Assembly: GCA_020350905.1 (NCBI GenBank)
Contig: CP070843.1
Location: 3,628,833-3,635,482, forward strand
Reading direction: 5' to 3'
DNA length: 6,650 nucleotides
Source of the DNA: Deltaproteobacteria bacterium
Lineage (GTDB): Bacteria > Desulfobacterota > Syntrophobacteria > BM002
Shown: piece by piece, positions 1 through 4,847 of the stretch
How the letters are laid out: every line of letters begins with the position of its first letter
Position numbering within the stretch: the stretch's first letter is position 1
Program-made: the position numbers and the translations under genes
Notes under the pieces: generated by a model
What the model saw: the letters and a program-made list of their open reading frames with translations, nothing else
The model's database searches: none
What the model was told of the DNA's origin: nothing

Positions 1-537
1 CTTTCCATCAGCTTTGGCTTTTTCAGCCCAGGCTTTGACTTCACTGGTCAATTCATCTTTTACATTTTTGACATAATGAATGAAGTACATATCGACGTAT
101 GACGTATTCATTCTATGAAGTGAGGTAAGCAGCTTTTCAGTTAATTTATTCGGATCTGAAGCCGCAGCCTTGGTGACTAGAAAAACTTTTTTTCGATCGT
201 TGGGGAATTTGGCGAAGTATTTGCCGATTGCCTTCTCATTTTTCCCCCAACCATATCCATCGGCCGTATCCCAATATGTTACACCCATTTTCAGAGCTTG
301 CCTGAATATTAACAGGTCCGACATACCCAAAACACCACCAAGGGAAAGAATAGAGACATTTACTCCTGTTTTTCCAAACGGTCTAGTCGGCACGGTCAGA
401 GGAGGAACTTCTTTTGAACTGCTTTTATCGGAAGCGTTCACAAAAGGTGCCAGTGAAGCAATAATCGATCCGGCACCGACGGCACCAGCCGCTTTCAAAA
501 AAGTGCGTCGTGAATCTTTCTTTTCTTTCTCTGACAT
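1..537 (-). CDS. Tat-exported aldo/keto reductase, N-terminal part (3' end beyond window)
   Basis: The frame reads from ATG at 537 to the window edge, giving the first 179 residues without a stop. Residues 9-15 read SRRTFLK, a textbook twin-arginine motif. A small-residue hydrophobic stretch follows, with a likely signal-peptidase site after VNA (residue 35), so the protein is probably exported folded to the periplasm. The mature part starts like the AKR superfamily (TRPFGKTGVNVSILSLGG). It shows the catalytic tetrad in order: Asp90 and Tyr95 in DTADGYG, Lys123 in LVTK, His154 in YFIHYV. AKRs are NAD(P)H-dependent carbonyl reductases with a TIM barrel of about 300 residues, so a little over half is visible. 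The start is supported by AAGGAGA at 548-542. It stands downstream of two palindromic operator-like sites. The substrate cannot be told; family confidence is high. Confidence 0.9.
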   Translation of the reverse strand, partial: MSEKEKKDSRRTFLKAAGAVGAGSIIASLAPFVNASDKSSSKEVPPLTVPTRPFGKTGVNVSILSLGGVLGMSDLLIFRQALKMGVTYWDTADGYGWGKNEKAIGKYFAKFPNDRKKVFLVTKAAASDPNKLTEKLLTSLHRMNTSYVDMYFIHYVKNVKDELTSEVKAWAEKAKADGK

Positions 538-564
538 TGGTTCTCCTTCGCCAATTCCCCAAGG

Positions 565-575
565 TGGTCGGACCA
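565..575. promoter_or_regulatory. Candidate FadR/GntR-type operator, site 1
   Basis: The sequence TGGTCGGACCA is an 11-bp palindrome about one central base. It matches the general pattern TNGTNNNACNA known for the FadR subfamily of GntR regulators, which often respond to acyl-CoAs or small carboxylic acids. It lies 28 bases upstream of the aldo/keto reductase start codon, where a bound repressor would block transcription. No regulator gene is in the window, so the ligand and protein are unknown. Confidence 0.55.
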
Positions 576-723
576 AGTCAATATCTGAAATAGCAAAGAA
601 AGAATCCTGCCTTAGGGGTAAAAATAGGGCTTAGGGGCTCAATTTTGGTATCAAAAACGGCACTCTAAGCCCAGAAAACACCTATTTGGGGGACTTATAT
701 TAATAAATTCCAGTTATATGGCG

Positions 724-734
724 TGGTCCGACCA
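724..734. promoter_or_regulatory. Candidate FadR/GntR-type operator, site 2
   Basis: The sequence TGGTCCGACCA is the same palindrome as at 565-575. On opposite strands both sites continue with CAC or CACC and then TT, so the identity extends beyond the core. The distance between centres (570 and 729) is 159 bp, close to 15 helical turns. The site sits in the gap after the reductase gene ending at 775 and upstream of the aldo/keto reductase, the only gene in position to be controlled by it. Confidence 0.5.
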
Positions 735-744
735 CTTCCCCGTT

Positions 745-774
745 CCGAATTGATGAATTATGGATCAAGCTCGG
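745..774 (-). terminator. Possible weak stem-loop after the ketopantoate reductase-like gene
   Basis: Directly after the TAA stop (777-775), the minus strand can fold CCGA and TTGAT (774-764, with two unpaired bases) against ATCAA and TCGG (754-745, with one unpaired base) around a 9-nt loop. No U-tract follows, so as an intrinsic terminator it is weak; it may only protect the 3' end or be chance. Confidence 0.25.
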
Positions 775-1719
775 TTACTGTTCTAGGCTAGCCTGTTGAT
801 TCTTTCTGTCTACCGACTTCAGCAATGCATAGAGGCTTTCCATGTGCGGGGCGTCAACGCCATGTTTTTTAGCTACCCGGAGTCCGTTGCCCAGAATGGC
901 CTCAACCTCCATGGGTCTCGCCGCCTCGAAATCAACCAGCATGCTGCTCTTATAGGGTGCCATGGCGCGGGTGCCGTCAATGTTTTGTTGTACTACCTCC
1001 TCTGGCAGGGGATGGCCGGCAGCCTCGGCGATCCTGCAGACTTCCTCCATGACTTTCCGGGCTAGCTGCAGTGATTCTGGGCTTTCCACCATGTCTTTGG
1101 TGTCGGCACCGCCGCCCAGAACTGAAATGGGATTGAAGGGCGCGTTCCAGACAAGCTTTCTCCATCTGGCAGTCACCACACCTTCACTGACCTCACACAC
1201 CACTCCTGAGTCATTAAAAAGTGTGGCGAGTTCTTCGGCTTTGGCCGATTTACCCGCAGGAAAACGGCCAATAACCAGACGACCGAAGTCGGTATGATCT
1301 ATGTGGCCAGGGCTTGTGCGGGTGACACATATGAAAGCCAAACCGCTTATGATTTCATTATCAGGGAAGGCTCGAGCCACGGGTTCCTCGATCTCAACAC
1401 CGTTTTGTAAAAGAACGATGGCTGTTTCCGGTCCCACCACCTCTTTGATGATCTCTGCCGTGTCAATTTCAGGAAGCACTTTGAGCCCGACCAAAATGTA
1501 GTCAGGGGGAGGGCCATGTTCACCAAGATCTCGTATGACTTTTTCTGGGGTGAAATTAAAATCTCCCAAAGTGCTGGTGACCGTTATACCTTTGGATTTT
1601 ACTAATTCGTAATCCGAACGGCAGAGAGTCGATACTAAGGCTCCGGCCTGGGCCAGTTTGCCGCCGTAAAAGCCACCAATTGCCCCGGTTCCTACAATAA
1701 GTATTCTCGGCTGCATCAC
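775..1719 (-). CDS. 2-dehydropantoate 2-reductase family protein (PanE/ApbA-like)
   Basis: This 314-residue protein has the length and layout of ketopantoate reductases, which reduce 2-dehydropantoate to pantoate with NADPH in coenzyme A synthesis. The N-terminal Rossmann motif GTGAIGGFYGG (residues 10-20) is intact. LLQNGVE (Asn106) follows, then Lys188 and Asn192 in WRKLVWNAPFN, and Ser259 and Glu271 in SSMLVDFEAARPMEVEAILG; these match the spacing of the E. coli PanE catalytic and substrate residues Lys176, Asn180, Ser244 and Glu256. The protein should be cytoplasmic. The start is GTG (1719) or the ATG immediately after it (1716); an in-frame TAG lies just upstream. The ribosome binding site is part of an 8-bp tandem repeat. 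No other pantothenate genes are nearby, and the family includes reductases of other 2-oxoacids, so I give no symbol. Confidence 0.88.
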   Translation of the reverse strand: MMQPRILIVGTGAIGGFYGGKLAQAGALVSTLCRSDYELVKSKGITVTSTLGDFNFTPEKVIRDLGEHGPPPDYILVGLKVLPEIDTAEIIKEVVGPETAIVLLQNGVEIEEPVARAFPDNEIISGLAFICVTRTSPGHIDHTDFGRLVIGRFPAGKSAKAEELATLFNDSGVVCEVSEGVVTARWRKLVWNAPFNPISVLGGGADTKDMVESPESLQLARKVMEEVCRIAEAAGHPLPEEVVQQNIDGTRAMAPYKSSMLVDFEAARPMEVEAILGNGLRVAKKHGVDAPHMESLYALLKSVDRKNQQASLEQ

Positions 1720-1754
1720 TCCATTACTCCACTACTCCAACACTCCAGTACTCG
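1718..1754. repeat. 8-bp tandem repeat overlapping a translation start
   Basis: ACTCC recurs exactly every 8 bases at 1718, 1726, 1734 and 1742, with a degenerate ACTCG at 1750; the remaining three bases of each unit vary. On the minus strand each unit reads TGGAGT, so the leader of the reductase gene carries several Shine-Dalgarno-like GGAG words in a row, and the last one overlaps the GTG start codon. Confidence 0.8.
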
Positions 1755-1830
1755 ATTCTCCCCCTATTCTCTAACTTTAGCGATACCCCACTACTGGTTA
1801 ATGTACCCTATTTTCACCCAAATTGGGCAT

Positions 1831-1860
1831 AAAAAAGGCAGCGTCATTAATGACCCTGCC
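1831..1860 (-). terminator. Intrinsic terminator of the DUF2845 gene
   Basis: On the minus strand GGCAG (1860-1856) and GTC pair with GAC and CTGCC (1841-1837), interrupted by one symmetric mismatch, around an ATTAAT loop. Six T residues (1836-1831) follow at once. This is a standard rho-independent terminator. It lies about 100 bases after the stop codon of the DUF2845 gene and before the start of the reductase gene, so it separates the two transcripts. Confidence 0.8.
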
Positions 1861-1963
1861 GTTGGCTGCAAGGATAAATGAGGTGGGATTTTTTTCAGTG
1901 CAAATCTGCTGTCTCTTTTTCGGGTCGGCTCATGGGCCAAAGGCACCCTGGAGTCGAGGGGAA

Positions 1964-2287
1964 TTATTTACTAAAGCCATAACCAGTTTTCTGAATGGAG
2001 GTAAGTTTGGCGCCAGTGAATTTCATCGTTCCCGAGAATCTTCCACTTCCACGATTGTATGACCACAATTCACCGCCTCCGTCACTGCCCGGATATCTAT
2101 AGGTAGGCTCGCCGCATTTGGCCAGAACTGACTCTTTCGTATCCTGCCCGACCTGTACTAGTTTGGTCCCGCAACGGACAGGACTCAACACTGATTGCCC
2201 CATTTGCGCCAGTGCTGGAACCGCCACCATTGCTGTCAGGCTAATCAGCACGAGAGAAAACATCAATACAGCTGGTCTTTTATTCAT
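1964..2287 (-). CDS. Small secreted DUF2845-family protein
   Basis: This is a 107-residue protein with a classical Sec signal peptide: a positive start (MNKR), a hydrophobic core at residues 6-22, and a likely cleavage site ALA-Q after residue 27. There is no lipobox cysteine, so the mature protein of about 80 residues should be free in the periplasm. The mature part matches the DUF2845 pattern as I recall it: RCGTKLVQVGQDTKESVLAKCGEP, then a Trp-Ser-Tyr-Asn segment, a phenylalanine-rich strand and a terminal GYG. The family is thought to share the small SmpA/BamE-like fold; its function is not known. Cys39 and Cys58 could form a disulfide. The start is backed by GGAGAT at 2299-2294 and a promoter upstream. 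With its own promoter and terminator it is a single-gene unit. Confidence 0.82.
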   Translation of the reverse strand: MNKRPAVLMFSLVLISLTAMVAVPALAQMGQSVLSPVRCGTKLVQVGQDTKESVLAKCGEPTYRYPGSDGGGELWSYNRGSGRFSGTMKFTGAKLTSIQKTGYGFSK

Positions 2288-2343
2288 AGCCTTATCTCCG
2301 TTCTTGTTTCTTGCCCTGAATATGGCATGATAGAATCCATTTC

Positions 2344-2372
2344 ATACTAAGGCTATGCAAGATTCATGTCAA
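2344..2372 (-). promoter_or_regulatory. Sigma-70-type promoter for the DUF2845 gene
   Basis: On the minus strand a perfect -35 box TTGACA (2372-2367) is followed after 17 bases by TAGTAT (2349-2344), a four-of-six match to the -10 box. Transcription would start near 2337, about 50 bases before the ATG at 2287. The -35 box lies in a 7-bp inverted repeat (CATGTCA at 2365-2371, TGACATG at 2382-2388), which might be an operator. Confidence 0.6.
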
Positions 2373-2453
2373 CCTTCTTGCTGACATGCTCATATTCTTC
2401 AACCGAATGATTTGTCTTCAAGATGTGTGTCTAATACAAACATACGTTAATAA

Positions 2454-2475
2454 TCTAGAAAGTCGATCTTTCAGA
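2454..2475 (-). terminator. Possible weak terminator after the MtrA-like gene
   Basis: About 20 bases after the stop codon (2498-2496), TCT and GAAAG (2475-2468) can pair with CTTTC and AGA (2462-2454, one bulged base) around a 5-nt loop, followed by the T-rich TTATTAA. The stem is AT-rich and short, so termination would be partial. Confidence 0.3.
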
Positions 2476-2495
2476 TCCACCAATATAGGGACAAT

Positions 2496-3173
2496 TTATT
2501 TATCCTTGGCTCTTGCCCTCAACCGCTCCATCAGTTCTAGAGCTTTTTTCTTTGCATCACGCTCATTTTCATCCATTACTTCCGCCCAGGGCTGGGTGAC
2601 ACGCCAGGTTATCTTTCCGCTGATAGGAGGTTCCGGATAGGCACCGATGTCGTGTACAGAATAACCACGAAATTCTACTGGATTTTCTTGATAACACGAC
2701 CGCACGGCCTTCCTGATCAAGTCCGGATTTCCCTCGAACTGGAGGTCGATCAGTGAAACCTGCTTTCGAAAACGATCAATCGCCTCCATCGGCACATTGA
2801 ACAAGAAGGGATGGGGCGCATCCGTCTCTCTGATCCTCTTCTTTTCATCAACTCCTTTGAGGATCAAAGCTTTCAAAGCTTCTCCGGTCAAGTGCCCAGG
2901 GGACTCCGGGCCACCAATGACAAGGTAGCGTATATTGGGGTTGGCAACGACGTTGCACACAATTTTTTCAAAGCCAATATTCTCGGTCTGTACGGTTCCC
3001 GAGAGTGCTGCGCCGCTTTCCACGCCGGCTCTCACAAGATTTTCAAGTTCGGGAGGGATTTTGTCTGCGTCAGTAGTCAAAATGATGGCCACGGCGACCG
3101 GTGAGAAATCGTTTCCTCTGAGGTACCTGCCTTCTTCGGGTGGGTAGTCTGGGTGTGGGTTTACTTTAAGCAT
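2496..3173 (-). CDS. MtrA-like corrinoid-binding protein (methyltransferase subunit A family), soluble
   Basis: This 225-residue protein resembles MtrA, the corrinoid subunit of the methanogen tetrahydromethanopterin:coenzyme M methyltransferase, in its core. It has SPVAV near the start (residues 24-28), TENIGFEKIVCNVVANPNIR (63-82) followed by YLVIGG (83-88), then PESPGHLTGEALKAL and GVDEKKRI, and later IDRFRKQVSLIDL. His94 in SPGHLTG matches the histidine that coordinates cobalt in MtrA (His84 in methanogens, from memory). Canonical MtrA ends in a membrane anchor; this protein ends in a highly charged helix (RDAKKKALELMERLRARAKDK), so it should be cytoplasmic. I chose ATG at 3173 because AGAGGAA lies just before it; an ATG at 3191 in frame has no good ribosome binding site. 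No partner methyltransferase gene is in view. Family is fairly sure; methyl donor and acceptor are unknown. Confidence 0.82.
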   Translation of the reverse strand: MLKVNPHPDYPPEEGRYLRGNDFSPVAVAIILTTDADKIPPELENLVRAGVESGAALSGTVQTENIGFEKIVCNVVANPNIRYLVIGGPESPGHLTGEALKALILKGVDEKKRIRETDAPHPFLFNVPMEAIDRFRKQVSLIDLQFEGNPDLIRKAVRSCYQENPVEFRGYSVHDIGAYPEPPISGKITWRVTQPWAEVMDENERDAKKKALELMERLRARAKDK

Positions 3174-3213
3174 GGTTCCTCTCCGGTTCATTGCCGCAGG
3201 AATACTTTATACC

Positions 3214-3243
3214 ATAGTATCAGCTTCGATGAACAGCCGACAA
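3214..3243 (-). promoter_or_regulatory. Possible promoter for the MtrA-like gene
   Basis: On the minus strand TTGTCG (3243-3238) and TACTAT (3219-3214) are separated by 18 bases; each matches four of six consensus positions. It points at the MtrA-like start 40 bases further on. The match is modest. Confidence 0.35.
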
Positions 3244-3330
3244 AACCCAAAGAATCTTCCCCAAAACACATTGAGATATGAGACTGGTTAGTGTATGCAA
3301 TAGTATCAAAGGAAGCTTGATTGAAGATTT

Positions 3331-3562
3331 ACCACAGAGGCACAGAGTACACAGAGAATGTTGTTTTTTCCCTGGCCGGGAGACGACGGCCAGGGAAAAG
3401 AGCCTCCGCCTGTGGCGAAAGCTCTTTAGCCTGGATCCAACCGTTGACATGAAGCCACCCGGTTACTAGATCGTGCCCGCAGGGCTGCGATCTCTTGCCC
3501 GATCGCCGTCTCCCGATCGGGCAAGAATATAGTTCCCTCTGTGCTCTCCGTGTCTCAGTGGT
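3331..3562. repeat. 232-bp structured palindromic element (terminal inverted repeats enclosing five hairpins)
   Basis: The ends form a 26-bp inverted repeat, 3331-3356 (ACCACAGAGGCACAGAG...) against 3537-3562, matching at 21 of 26 positions. Inside are five stem-loops: H1 at 3366-3399 (perfect 13-bp stem, 8-nt loop), H2 at 3400-3424, H3 at 3439-3464 (AACCG/CGGTT), H4 at 3469-3492 and H5 at 3493-3526 (perfect 13-bp stem, 8-nt loop). H5 is an inverted, diverged copy of H1, and H4 resembles an inverted H2, so the whole is a palindrome of palindromes. The end sequence ACCACAGAGGCACAGAG is, from memory, a word seen repeated in intergenic DNA of several bacterial groups. It could be a MITE-like or BIME-like repeat, or a structured RNA; no coding capacity is credible. 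Confidence 0.75.
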
Positions 3563-3703
3563 TAGTAAATAAAAGTGCATATCGAAATCTAATATCCACA
3601 GTATGCGGAGCTAAAGGCATATGCGTTATCGAAATTTGTCCTCCGGACTCTCCACCCTGCGGACGGGGCCCCGGTTTCGAAACAAATTCAAGCTGGATGT
3701 GAA

Positions 3704-3768
3704 ATATGAGATATGAGAATGTGGGATAATAAATTCTAGTGAAGAATAGTGATTCTCACATCCCACAT
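3704..3768. repeat. Heptad words and 9-bp inverted repeat upstream of the dehydrogenase gene
   Basis: ATATGAG is repeated in tandem at 3704-3717, followed by AATGTGG. ATGTGGGAT (3719-3727) is then matched by its reverse complement ATCCCACAT (3760-3768), and TGAGAAT (3714-3720) by ATTCTCA (3752-3758). The words are of the same kind as those at 6141-6221. Confidence 0.6.
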
Positions 3769-3803
3769 CTGCAGTTCAGGATTTATTTCGTGCTTCGGAT
3801 TTA

Positions 3804-3841
3804 GAATTTGCTCAAATTCGATGCTAGAATTTGAGAGGAGG
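3804..3841 (+). promoter_or_regulatory. Alternative stem-loops abutting the hbd ribosome binding site
   Basis: Three related segments occur: GAATTTG (3804-3810), CTCAAATTC (3811-3819) and GAATTTGAG (3827-3835). The middle can pair with the first (6 bp, 4-nt loop) or fully with the third (9 bp, 7-nt loop), but not with both. The third is followed at once by the Shine-Dalgarno AGGAGG (3836-3841), nine bases before the ATG at 3851. This arrangement resembles a translational switch; it could also be a protein operator or chance in AT-rich repeat sequence. Confidence 0.4.
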
Positions 3842-3850
3842 AAAATACAC

Positions 3851-4708
3851 ATGGAAATTAAGAAGGTCTGCGTTCTGGGCGCAGGAATAATGGGATCGGG
3901 CATCGCGCAAGTGGTGGCAGCTGCAGGTCTTGAAGTAACCGTGCGCGACATTGAAGATCGTTTCGTTGAAAAAGGTCTGGCAACAATCAAATTTCATCTC
4001 GACCGTGCCGTGGAGAAGGAAAAGATAAAGGCTGAGACTGCAACGAGGATAATGGCTCGCATCAAAGGGACAACGGATATCAGTGAGGCGGTGACCGAGG
4101 CTGACTTTATTATTGAAGCTGTGGTTGAAGATATGAGGGTGAAAAAGGAGCTTTTCTCAGAGCTCGATGCTATCTGCAAGTCTGAAACCATTTTGGCTTC
4201 CAATACCTCAGGTCTATCCATTACTGAAATAGGCTCAGTGACCGGTCGGCCGGACAAGGTTGTCGGCGTTCACTTTTTCAATCCCGCGCCCGTGATGCAG
4301 TTGGTGGAGTTGATCCGCGGTTTCGTGACTTCTGATTCTACCTTTGCGGTTACCAAGGCTTTCGTGGAGCAGTTAGGAAAGAAACCCATCGAAGTGGAGG
4401 AGTCCCCGGGTTTCGCGGTGAATCGCATTCTATGCCCGATGATAAACGAGGCTATTTTCGTCTACTCCGAATCTGTTGCTTCGGCTGAAGATATTGACCA
4501 GGCGATGGTCCTGGGAGCGAATCACCCCATCGGTCCTCTGGCGCTTGCTGATCTTGTAGGCCTCGACACGCTCTTGGCTGTGTTGGAAGGGTTACATCAA
4601 GAGCTGGGCGAGGGTAAATACCGACCGTCCCCTTTGCTGCGAAAGATGGTTCGCGCTGGTTTTTTGGGGAGGAAAAGTGGTAAAGGTTTTTATGACTACA
4701 GCAAGTAG
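3851..4708 (+). CDS. hbd: 3-hydroxybutyryl-CoA dehydrogenase
   Basis: This 285-residue cytoplasmic enzyme has the usual length of stand-alone short-chain 3-hydroxyacyl-CoA dehydrogenases, which interconvert 3-hydroxybutyryl-CoA and acetoacetyl-CoA. The NAD-binding motif GAGIMGSGIAQ is at residues 10-20, and an acidic Asp33 ends the second strand, favouring NAD over NADP. The catalytic set Ser120, His141, Glu153 and Asn191 lies in NTSGLSI, GVHFFNPAPVMQLVELI and FAVNRILCPMINE; the spacing equals that of human Ser137, His158, Glu170 and Asn208. The C-terminal dimerisation domain includes LGANHPIGPLALADLVGLD and ends GRKSGKGFYDYSK. The frame is open further upstream, but the ATG at 3851 has AGGAGG at a good distance and begins the conserved strand. 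It heads a module with acyl-CoA dehydrogenase and thiolase. Butyrate oxidation or butyrate formation are both possible. Confidence 0.95.
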   Translation: MEIKKVCVLGAGIMGSGIAQVVAAAGLEVTVRDIEDRFVEKGLATIKFHLDRAVEKEKIKAETATRIMARIKGTTDISEAVTEADFIIEAVVEDMRVKKELFSELDAICKSETILASNTSGLSITEIGSVTGRPDKVVGVHFFNPAPVMQLVELIRGFVTSDSTFAVTKAFVEQLGKKPIEVEESPGFAVNRILCPMINEAIFVYSESVASAEDIDQAMVLGANHPIGPLALADLVGLDTLLAVLEGLHQELGEGKYRPSPLLRKMVRAGFLGRKSGKGFYDYSK

Positions 4709-4724
4709 TCATTGCGCATTTTTC

Positions 4725-4744
4725 ATTATCAAATTATTGATAAT
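4725..4744. other. AT-rich stem-loop between hbd and the acyl-CoA dehydrogenase gene
   Basis: ATTATCAA (4725-4732) and TTGATAAT (4737-4744) form a perfect 8-bp stem with a 4-nt loop, 17 bases after the hbd stop. No U-tract follows, so a terminator is unlikely; it may be an operator, a processing site or chance. Confidence 0.3.
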
Positions 4745-4790
4745 CTGTGACTATCCTATTTTGATTGTCAATTTTTGATGATAAAACACC

Positions 4791-4832
4791 AATGTGAAAT
4801 GCTAAATGTGAAATGAGAATTGACAAATGAGC
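4791..4832 (+). repeat. Degenerate heptad tandem repeat before the acyl-CoA dehydrogenase gene
   Basis: Six consecutive 7-base words starting at 4791 follow the pattern AATGNNA or a close variant: AATGTGA at 4791 and 4805, AATGCTA at 4798, AATGAGA at 4812, ATTGACA at 4819 and AATGAGC at 4826. The tract runs almost to the ribosome binding site at 4835-4840. Confidence 0.65.
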
Positions 4833-4847
4833 GAAGGGAGTGAGCGA

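Larger units (their letters stand above)
3174..3850. other. Gene-free divergent intergenic region
   Basis: There is no credible coding region in these 677 bases between the divergent MtrA-like and 3-hydroxybutyryl-CoA dehydrogenase genes. From left to right it holds a possible minus-strand promoter (3214-3243), the structured palindromic element (3331-3562), a 9-bp direct repeat TATCGAAAT (3580-3588 and 3627-3635), a GC-rich patch (3640-3675), heptad words with a 9-bp inverted repeat (3704-3768), and the hairpin pair beside the ribosome binding site (3804-3841). Short open frames here are translations of repeat sequence. Confidence 0.75.

Noticed and set aside
308..324. FadR-like word AACAGGTCCGACAT
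   Set aside because: It lies inside the aldo/keto reductase coding region and matches only part of the palindrome; coding constraint explains it.
576..581. TTGACT on the minus strand as a -35 box for the aldo/keto reductase
   Set aside because: No acceptable -10 box occurs 16 to 18 bases downstream, so a promoter cannot be supported.
170..634. Plus-strand open frame of 154 codons
   Set aside because: It runs antisense over the aldo/keto reductase, whose minus-strand frame has a Tat signal and catalytic residues; the plus frame resembles nothing.
3220..3469. Two further short open frames on either strand
   Set aside because: Both overlap the hairpin element and have repeat-derived composition.
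3329..3580. Minus-strand open frame with TTETRRAQRE
   Set aside because: The peptide is a translation of the terminal repeat of the structured element; the frame covers the whole element and has no ribosome binding site or protein-like pattern.
4765..4826. Inverted repeat TTGTCAAT / ATTGACAA
   Set aside because: Only 8 bp over a 46-base gap in AT-rich repeat sequence; the right arm is one of the heptad words.
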